DNA of 64,000 nt from Quillaja saponaria. Lineage: Eukaryota > Streptophyta > Magnoliopsida > Fabales > Quillajaceae. A model generated the notes under the pieces. It was not told the DNA's origin. It saw only the letters and a program-made list of their open reading frames with translations, and did no database searches. This document shows positions 58,195-64,000 of this stretch, in pieces. The position numbers were made by a program, and so were the translations under genes. The DNA is taken from positions 18,166,001-18,230,000 of the forward strand of contig CM055607.1 in assembly GCA_029379385.1 (NCBI GenBank). Reading direction: 5' to 3'. The stretch's first letter is position 1. Every line of letters begins with the position of its first letter.

Positions 58195-59310
58195 TATTTC
58201 AATACTTAATATTTATTAAATGAGAGTTTACATTAAAACCTTGAAGGCTGTTTGGTTCATGGAACAAAAAAAATTTATCACGGAAAATGCAGTTAGGCAA
58301 ATAAGTTAGCCATAATTGGTAGAATTTTTTATTTTTTATTTTATTCGGGATATTTCTTTTTTCCCATAGACACAAGAAATCTATTCCTCTAGGGAGGTGC
58401 CTAACTAAATTACCCATGGGGAAGGGAAAAAAGGGTAAGCAAAATTACCAATTTGCCTACCCTTACTGCTACAGTAACCTTCCCACCTTCTGTCAAGCCT
58501 AATAACTTTCTCTCTCACTTCTTTATACAATGTTTAACTTAGTCTACTCCCAACTGCATATTCTCTTAACATAACCGGTGGGTACAACATAATTGGGGAT
58601 TAGAAGCTTATTTGAGAACTGAGTTATTGTTCATTAGGTCATTGGCTTTGCTCATTTGTTTCTTTCACTAGTGATAGAGCTCTAATGAGATTCAAGGAAA
58701 AATGTTTGTGATATGAAAATTTTAAATTTTAATTCTTCCTAACCCTTTTGATTACCATTGGGAATGATACAAGTGACCAAAACCTATTGCATGACTACAT
58801 TTTTGTTTTAGTATTTGAAACTTGAGAATGTGAATATTATTCTAGGGTTTTTTTATTTAAGCACATAATTACTCCAATTTTTCTCAATTTCATGAAATTA
58901 TTGGTATATTTAGTATAAAAAGTAGATCATTATCGTTTATAATCTCAGATTGTGGGGATTATGAGGTTTAGTGACTTTGGGAAATTTAAGTTCCTTGTTG
59001 TGTTTGTTTATGATTATTTAAGATTCTTTCATTATTTTATTGTTTACATGATTAGTTTTTATTATAACTTTTAGAGATAGATTTAATTTCTTTGACAAAG
59101 GATTATATATGAGGGTGCTCTATGTTTGCTTCTCCATTTGGAAACGCTAAACAAATTAACATATTTAATTATTACTTTGGTTGTTTTCATTGCTTCAAAA
59201 CTAAATACCACAAATAATAACAAAAGAAGTGCACTGCCTACAGTAGAAGTATCATTAGAAATCTAAATTTTGATAAGATTGTGTATGATGGTGGTTAGGC
59301 ATATAATGAG
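58195..59310. other. Spacer, no gene recognised
   Basis: Plain AT-rich sequence. The phrase ctgtttggttcatggaac near 58251 resembles the ends of some plant MITEs, but no partner end was found. Upstream parts of a Harbinger transposase could be hidden near its right end but cannot be recognised. Confidence 0.45.
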
Positions 59311-59780
59311 AATTTTAGGATGGATAGGATATGTTTTAGGATCTTTGTTGTATGTCTATGGTGCATGGAGGGTTAGTGGAAACTAGGAATATAAGGGTAG
59401 AAGAAATGGTTGTCATTGTGCTCAACATTTTTGCACATGATGAAAACTTGAGAGTTATAAAGGGACAATTTATAAGGTCTACTAAAACATTATGTCAAGT
59501 CATGATTAAGGTTTTATACAATATCTTGAGGTGTCATCATATTCTGTTCAAACATTATAGTTTTAATTTATAGGTATGTTGGAGTTTATGCACTAGTTCT
59601 TGTTTGTGTATACTTTGCTTGTTTAGAATTGTTGTGATCCACTTGATGAAATTCAAATCAAGGTGAATGTCCTCAATTTTCATACACCTAGATTCACGTC
59701 AAGGAAACATAAGATTTCCACCAATGTCTTAAGTGTTTGTGCCCCTGACATGCAATTTATATATGTTTTGGTTTGTAATC
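59311..59780 (+). pseudogene. PIF/Harbinger transposase (HARBI1-like) fragment
   Basis: The first segment (59311-59573) reads MDRICFRIF then, after a shift, GGLVETRNIRVEEMVVIVLN, then IFAHDENLRVIKGQFIRS and MIKVLYNILRCHHILFKHY. This is the helix-rich N-terminal part of plant HARBI1-like nucleases. A short spacer with intron-like edges (tatag|gtatg, tttgcttgtttag) separates it from a second segment at 59627 that reads IKVNVLNFHTPRFTSRKHKI then STNVLSVCAPDMQFIYVLV, the start of the DDE nuclease domain. The expected LDGT catalytic Asp context is LDEI here, so the Asp position is kept. Nothing recognisable follows. It is a truncated remnant of a cut-and-paste transposon. Confidence 0.82.
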
Positions 59781-59929
59781 CAAGCAATGACATGCAAGAG
59801 TGGAGTGAGAAGGTGAATAATTGATTTGAAGCGTGTGGGTGAGTGTCTAGAAAGTGCTTTTATGTTGGGAATGGCAAATTTGGGGGAAAAGAAAGGGTTT
59901 TGGGAGTTTTGTGCCTTTGGGGGTACTAA

Positions 59930-60490
59930 AAACTACTTTTAAAACTAGATTTTCATAGGACATTGTGGCACTGAAGTGTTTTGTGCCACAATGCCTAGCT
60001 CGAAAATTTGAATTTCAAAAAATTCTTAGGGTAGCGACTATGTGTCGACATGTGGACACCATGATGCCAACCCCTCTGAGTTGATTTTAGACTTTGTTCA
60101 ATTTTAAAGATACCACGGCGTTATTAGCATCAAGATGTCAAGCTCTCTAACTTAAAACAATTTTGATATTTTTCTTGGTGTCGATGCACTAATGTATGTG
60201 AAGCTACGATGCTGTGGTCTTGATTGCATTTTTGGGCAAAGGTTTGGCACTACAATGCCAACTTTGTGAAGCTGTGATGTCAACCTCTCTGAGTTGGTTA
60301 CATGTATTTGTCTAGTGTATGTAAAGGTGGGGCACTATAGTCTTTGAGTTGATTGTATTTTTGGCAGAGGTTTAGGCACTACATTGCTAGCTTTGTGAAG
60401 CCATGATGCCAACCTCTCTGAGTTGGCTACCTGTGATTAAGGCTTACAGTAGCATTGAGGTGTTTTACACCATGGTTCCAAGTCTTTTGA
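59930..60490 (-). repeat. Phrase-repeat region at Athila 3' side
   Basis: At least three copies of a unit containing ggcactaca-tgcc/tag, tttgtgaagc, catgatgccaacctctctga and gttgg lie at about 60060-60080, 60240-60300 and 60365-60435. The spacing is about 120-180 bases. It is non-coding, and probably 3' untranslated region or LTR start. Confidence 0.6.
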
Positions 60491-60629
60491 CTGCATTCTG
60501 TTATTTATCTTGTGCCTGCAAAAAGAGTAGGCTATGCTGGCTGGGAACATGGTAAAAATAAATTTAAAAAAATAAAAAAAGTTTAGAAACTTATATTGAC
60601 TCCCAAGAAGTACTTGGTCTAAAGTTTCA

Positions 60630-61690
60630 GCTTGACTTGGTCAAGGTTAATCGGTTTCTGCTAGATCGATGGAGGTATTCTGTTGGTCAATTTTTTATCC
60701 TCAATAATACTTTTACCTCTATCCATTCACTTTGAACATCCTATATAGATTGGTGACGACTAACCTAATGGCTTCATAAGGGAACACCTTAGTGATAATG
60801 AATTGTCTGGACCACCTTGACTTGAGATTTCCTTGGAATAGTTTCAATTGGGAGTTGTAAAGTAGGACTTGTTGACTTGCTCAAAGTAGCGTTCAACAAT
60901 CTTCTGATCATGCTATCTTTTGGTCCTCTCCTTATAAATCTTGGCATTCTCATAGGGTTGGAGGCAAAACTCATCTGTCTTATTTAATTAAAGAAGCTTT
61001 TTCATATAGGCTGCTTGGATATCGAAGTTTAGCTTCTTGATGGCCCAATAGGTATTATGTTAATGCTCAACTGGTAGGTGACAAGCTTTACCAAAGATTA
61101 GTCGGTATGGAGATATGCCTATGGGAGTTTTGTAGGCTGTGCGGTATGCCCATAGTGCATCTTCCAATCTCTTGGATCAATCCTTTCTAGATGGACATTT
61201 CGTCTTCTCCAATATCCTCTTGATTTCCCGTTTTGAAACCTCGGCTTGGTCACTTGATTGTGGATGGTAGACCAATGCAACATTGTAAGTGACCCCGTAC
61301 TTGGGGAGTAATGTCCCCCTTGTTTGTTGCAAAAGTGGAAACTTCCATCATTAATGAGAGCAAAGGGGTGAAGATTCTCTACCTTAGAAAATTCATCACG
61401 ACTTTGGAGTCTTTGGTAGACATGGCAATGGCTTCAACCTACTTGGAGACATTATCCACAATAGCCAAGATGTATTGGTTGTTGTATAAGGATATGAATG
61501 GACCTGTGAAGTCCATTCCACATACATAAAATGTTTTCACTTCTAGGATGTTATTAAGTGGCATCTCATGTCTTTGAGATATATTTCTCATTCTTTGGCA
61601 CCTGTCACATTTGGAAACAAACACATTACTGTCCTCGAATAAATTAGGCCTAGTAAACACATGATTAGAACACTTTTGCATAATCTAGTC
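60630..61690 (-). pseudogene. Athila integrase, decayed
   Basis: The N-terminal zinc-binding part (FVSKCDRCQRMRNISQRHEM) and core start (VCGMDFTGPFISLYNNQYIL, then AIVDNVSK with a catalytic Asp) are open from 61681 to 61439. The middle of the core is full of stops. The C-terminal part returns with LLYNSQLKLFQGNLKSRWS, then FIITKVFPYEA and MFKVNG near 60640-60800. Full-length in extent but not translatable. Confidence 0.85.
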
Positions 61691-61868
61691 TTTTCCAAAA
61701 TGTCCATCATAGTTCAGAGAATAGCAATGTTAAATTATGCTTTCAGTTTCTTCCTCTAGAACACACCTTCTAAGAATATGGTAAGAACATTGCTTAAACA
61801 AGATGGAGTCATCACACACAAAATATGTAAAATCATGTAAAAAAAAATTTCTTTTGCTAGTAATTTAA

Positions 61869-62410
61869 TTAAGGAGGAAAGACCTTACCAACTATATAGT
61901 TGACAAAGTCTACATACCAAGGTAACCTTTTATGAACAACTTGAAATAGTTGTTCATTTGGGAAGGTTTCATTTCTCAAGGTTGGATCAACAACTTTTTC
62001 TTCTCTTTCTAGCCTTGATAGATGGTCCTCTACTTGGTTTTCAGTACTCTTCTGGTCTCTAATCTCTAAATCAAACTTTGTAGCAGGAGAATCCACCTTA
62101 TTAACCTAGGCATAGCATCCTTTTTAACAATTAAATAATTAATATCAGAGTGGTTAGTATACACAATAACTTCAATTCCATTTAAATAAGAACATAATTT
62201 ATCAAAAGTAAACATCACTTCTAATAAATCTTTTTCAATGGTAGTATAATTTACATGAGTCACAGTTAATGTCTTGCCAGCATAGTATATAGAATGAAAA
62301 AAAAAACTTATGCTGCCCTAAGACTTCACCTACCGTAAAGTCAATTACATCACACATTAATTCAAATGGTACGTTCTAATTAGGAATGACAATTATAGGA
62401 GCTGAAATCA
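61869..62410 (-). pseudogene. Athila RNase H and connection, decayed
   Basis: [20 protein letters not shown] then [20 protein letters not shown] is the RNase H core with the TDH-like aspartate block. After a frameshift comes [20 protein letters not shown], the end of the domain, and a linker (LPWYVDFVNYIVGKVFP) that leads to the integrase. Stops and shifts prevent function. Confidence 0.85.
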
Positions 62411-62414
62411 TTTT

Positions 62415-63060
62415 CTTTTCCAATTCTAAAACACAGCTAAACAAGCATCATCAAAATTAAAAGGGGGCGTCTTTCTCTAATAGGTTACAATGTAGTTTTG
62501 AAATTTTTAGAAAACCTTTTATAAAAAGCCTATAAAAGCCTGTATGCCCTAGGAAACTTCTTATACCTTTTATGCCCTAGGAAATTTCTTCACAACGTTT
62601 AAGCACACAATCATGGTTATGCAGACATAAATCAAGCGAATCACCAAAAACAAAAAAGTTATCCATAAATACCTTCCTTTGAAATGTGGTCGGAGCATTA
62701 CATAAACCAAAAGGCATCCATCTAAAGGCAAATGTGCCATAGGGGCATGTGAAGGTGGTTTTTTCTTGGTCTTCTGAGACTATAACAATCTAATTATACC
62801 CCTTATATCTATCTAAAAAAATAATAAAATTCCTTGCTTGCCAATCGGTCTAATATTTAATCATGAAAGGAAGAGGAAAGTGATCTTTCCTTGTGGCGAC
62901 TTTATTGAGCTTGCGGTAGTTCATGCATACTCGCAATCCGGTTACTGTTCTTGTCAAAATCAACTCGTTCTTGGTGTTATCCACCACTATCATCCTTCAT
63001 TCCTTTGGCACATATTGGCTGGGGCTTACCCAAGAGCTATCTGAGATGGCATAGATTATG
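62415..63060 (-). pseudogene. Athila reverse transcriptase with internal deletions and lost active-site Asp
   Basis: Blocks in order: SDSSWVSPSQYVPKE, then LRVCMNYRKLNKVATRKDHF, KTTFTCPYGTFAFRWMPFGL and CNAPTTFQRK. The catalytic FMDD box appears as FMDN (in VFMDNFFVFGDSLD). It follows TFQR directly, so about 15-20 residues that normally lie between have been deleted. A second gap lies between LKRCEEIS and GIKGIRSFLGHTGFYRLF. It ends with LHCNLLEKDAPF. This RT cannot be active. Confidence 0.87.
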
Positions 63061-63334
63061 CCTGCATCCAGCCACTTAATTATTTTTTTCTTAAAGACTT
63101 CATTCATGATTGGGTTGAGTTGCCTTTGATACTTTATTGTAGCCTTCTTGCTGTCCTCCATGATGATCTTGTGCTTGCAAAACGAAGAGCTTATAACCTT
63201 GATATCAGCTATGGTTCATCCCAATGCCTTCTTATGTTCTCTCAATACACGAAGAAGCTTGTCTTCCCGTGTGTTAGTAAGAAATGAAAAGATAATAGTA
63301 GGCGAAATAGAAGAAGGACCAAGAAAGGCATACC

Positions 63335-64000
63335 TTAAGTGCGTAGGTAATTGCTTGAGCTCCAAAATGGGGGTGGTTTTTCAATTGAGGGTCTAGAAGC
63401 CAAAATTGTGGAAGATGGAATGTTGAAAGATTTGAACTTGAAGTTTGATCTAGAAAGCTGTGGTAAGTCATCTAATAATCTTATACATTCAACAAACTCA
63501 TCATCATCTTTATTAATGTCAGAAATTAAAGATGTTTCAAGAAGGTTAGCAGGATAGTTTTCTAAAATTATTTCTTGTGTGATAATGTTCACCACATCAA
63601 TTAAATAACATTCCTTGTAGTTTCGTGGAAATTTCATAGCTTTAAATACATTAAATTTAACCTCTTGTTCTTGAACCCTTATAGTAGGTTCACCTTTTTG
63701 AATATGAATTAGGGTTCTACCTTTAGCTAAGAAAGGTTTTCCTAGAATGATAGAGATTTTCCTATCTTCTTCCATGTCTAGAACAATAAAGTCAACAGGG
63801 AAAATTAATCTCTACTTTGACTAACACATCCTCTACAATTTCCTTTGGTAAATGGATTGTGGCATTAAATTAATGTTAGCTTCTAAATCACGTAGTGCCT
63901 TATTAAAATATTGTAGCCAAAAATGCAAGGGAAAGTAAAACTACCTAGATCTTTTAGCGTAGGTGGAAAAAAATTTTGTAGTACAACACTACATTCTTCT
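63335..64000 (-). pseudogene. Athila gag end-protease region, decayed
   Basis: MEEDRKISIILGKPFLAKGR followed by IRVQEQEVKFNVFKAMKFP is the conserved end of the Athila protease region, open from 63775 to 63335. Upstream, the active-site region reads ALRDLEANINLMP where the lineage has a D-L-G-A core, so the essential Gly is Glu. A frameshift separates the two parts. The sequence runs off the window in ECSVVLQNFFPPTLKDLGSF. Confidence 0.83.

Larger units (their letters stand above)
59830..64000 (-). mobile_element. Athila-lineage Ty3/gypsy element, decayed, continues beyond window
   Basis: On the minus strand from right to left: protease region, RT, RNase H, integrase, then a non-coding 3' region. 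The integrase phrase CQRMRNISQRHEMPLNNILE and the protease phrase DRKISIILGKPFLAKGR are typical of Athila. The 5' LTR and most of gag lie outside the window. The left end is approximate; the non-coding part at 59.9-60.5 kb holds repeated gccatgatgccaacctct phrases like those in the nested LTR at 14.1-14.4 kb. Confidence 0.83.

Noticed and set aside
58249..58270. MITE end (ctgtttggttcatggaac)
   Set aside because: Only one end was seen; the phrase is too short to support an element.
1..64000. CRISPR arrays, bacterial operons, organelle DNA
   Set aside because: No regularly spaced short repeats, no Shine-Dalgarno gene clusters, and no plastid or mitochondrial genes. All repeats are explained by LTRs, LINEs and microsatellites.

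Overview
This is a stretch of plant nuclear genome, almost certainly from a eudicot. It is AT-rich, has spliced genes with GT-AG introns, and most of it consists of plant-specific retrotransposon lineages (L1 and RTE LINEs, Ty3/gypsy Tat, Athila and chromovirus-like elements). I see no tRNA, rRNA, organellar, bacterial or CRISPR sequence. The species cannot be named from the sequence alone.

Layout. 1-3.8 kb is a minus-strand L1 LINE cut by the window edge. At 4.0 kb there is a degenerate telomere-like repeat. 4.76-8.0 kb is a full-length RTE-type LINE with perfect 16-bp target-site duplications (TSDs) but a broken ORF. 8.9-10.1 kb is the 3' end of a second L1. 10.4-17.6 kb holds a CACTA-like terminus and a 5'-truncated Tat-lineage gypsy element with 90-bp tandem repeats, an antisense gag-like ORF and a nested foreign LTR. 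18.5-22.3 kb is a solo LTR.

The gene island is 22.3-32.3 kb. It holds one intact protein-coding gene, a five-exon, 428-residue ILR1-like IAA-amino acid hydrolase on the minus strand with all five metal ligands. Near it is a broken short-chain dehydrogenase (SDR110C-like) on the plus strand that still has its TATA box, first exon and spliceable intron but has lost catalytic motifs and its 3' end. A 167-bp tandem repeat lies at the right edge of the island.

33.1-58.2 kb is a nest of one gypsy (chromovirus/Tekay-Del-like) superfamily. Two LTR-flanked elements in opposite orientation (33.1-44.0 kb minus, 45.3-58.2 kb plus) are interrupted by three solo LTRs. Each solo LTR can be cut out at its 5-bp TSD, and the host LTR or integrase reading frame then becomes continuous. 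59.3-59.8 kb carries a PIF/Harbinger transposase fragment with an intron. 59.8-64 kb is a decayed minus-strand Athila element that runs out of the window.

Working together: only the ILR1-like gene looks functional. It would release free auxin from amino-acid conjugates in the secretory pathway. Everything else is autonomous-element wreckage. Its value is the readable order of insertions, several perfect or near-perfect TSDs, and short conserved blocks kept in otherwise diverged LTRs.
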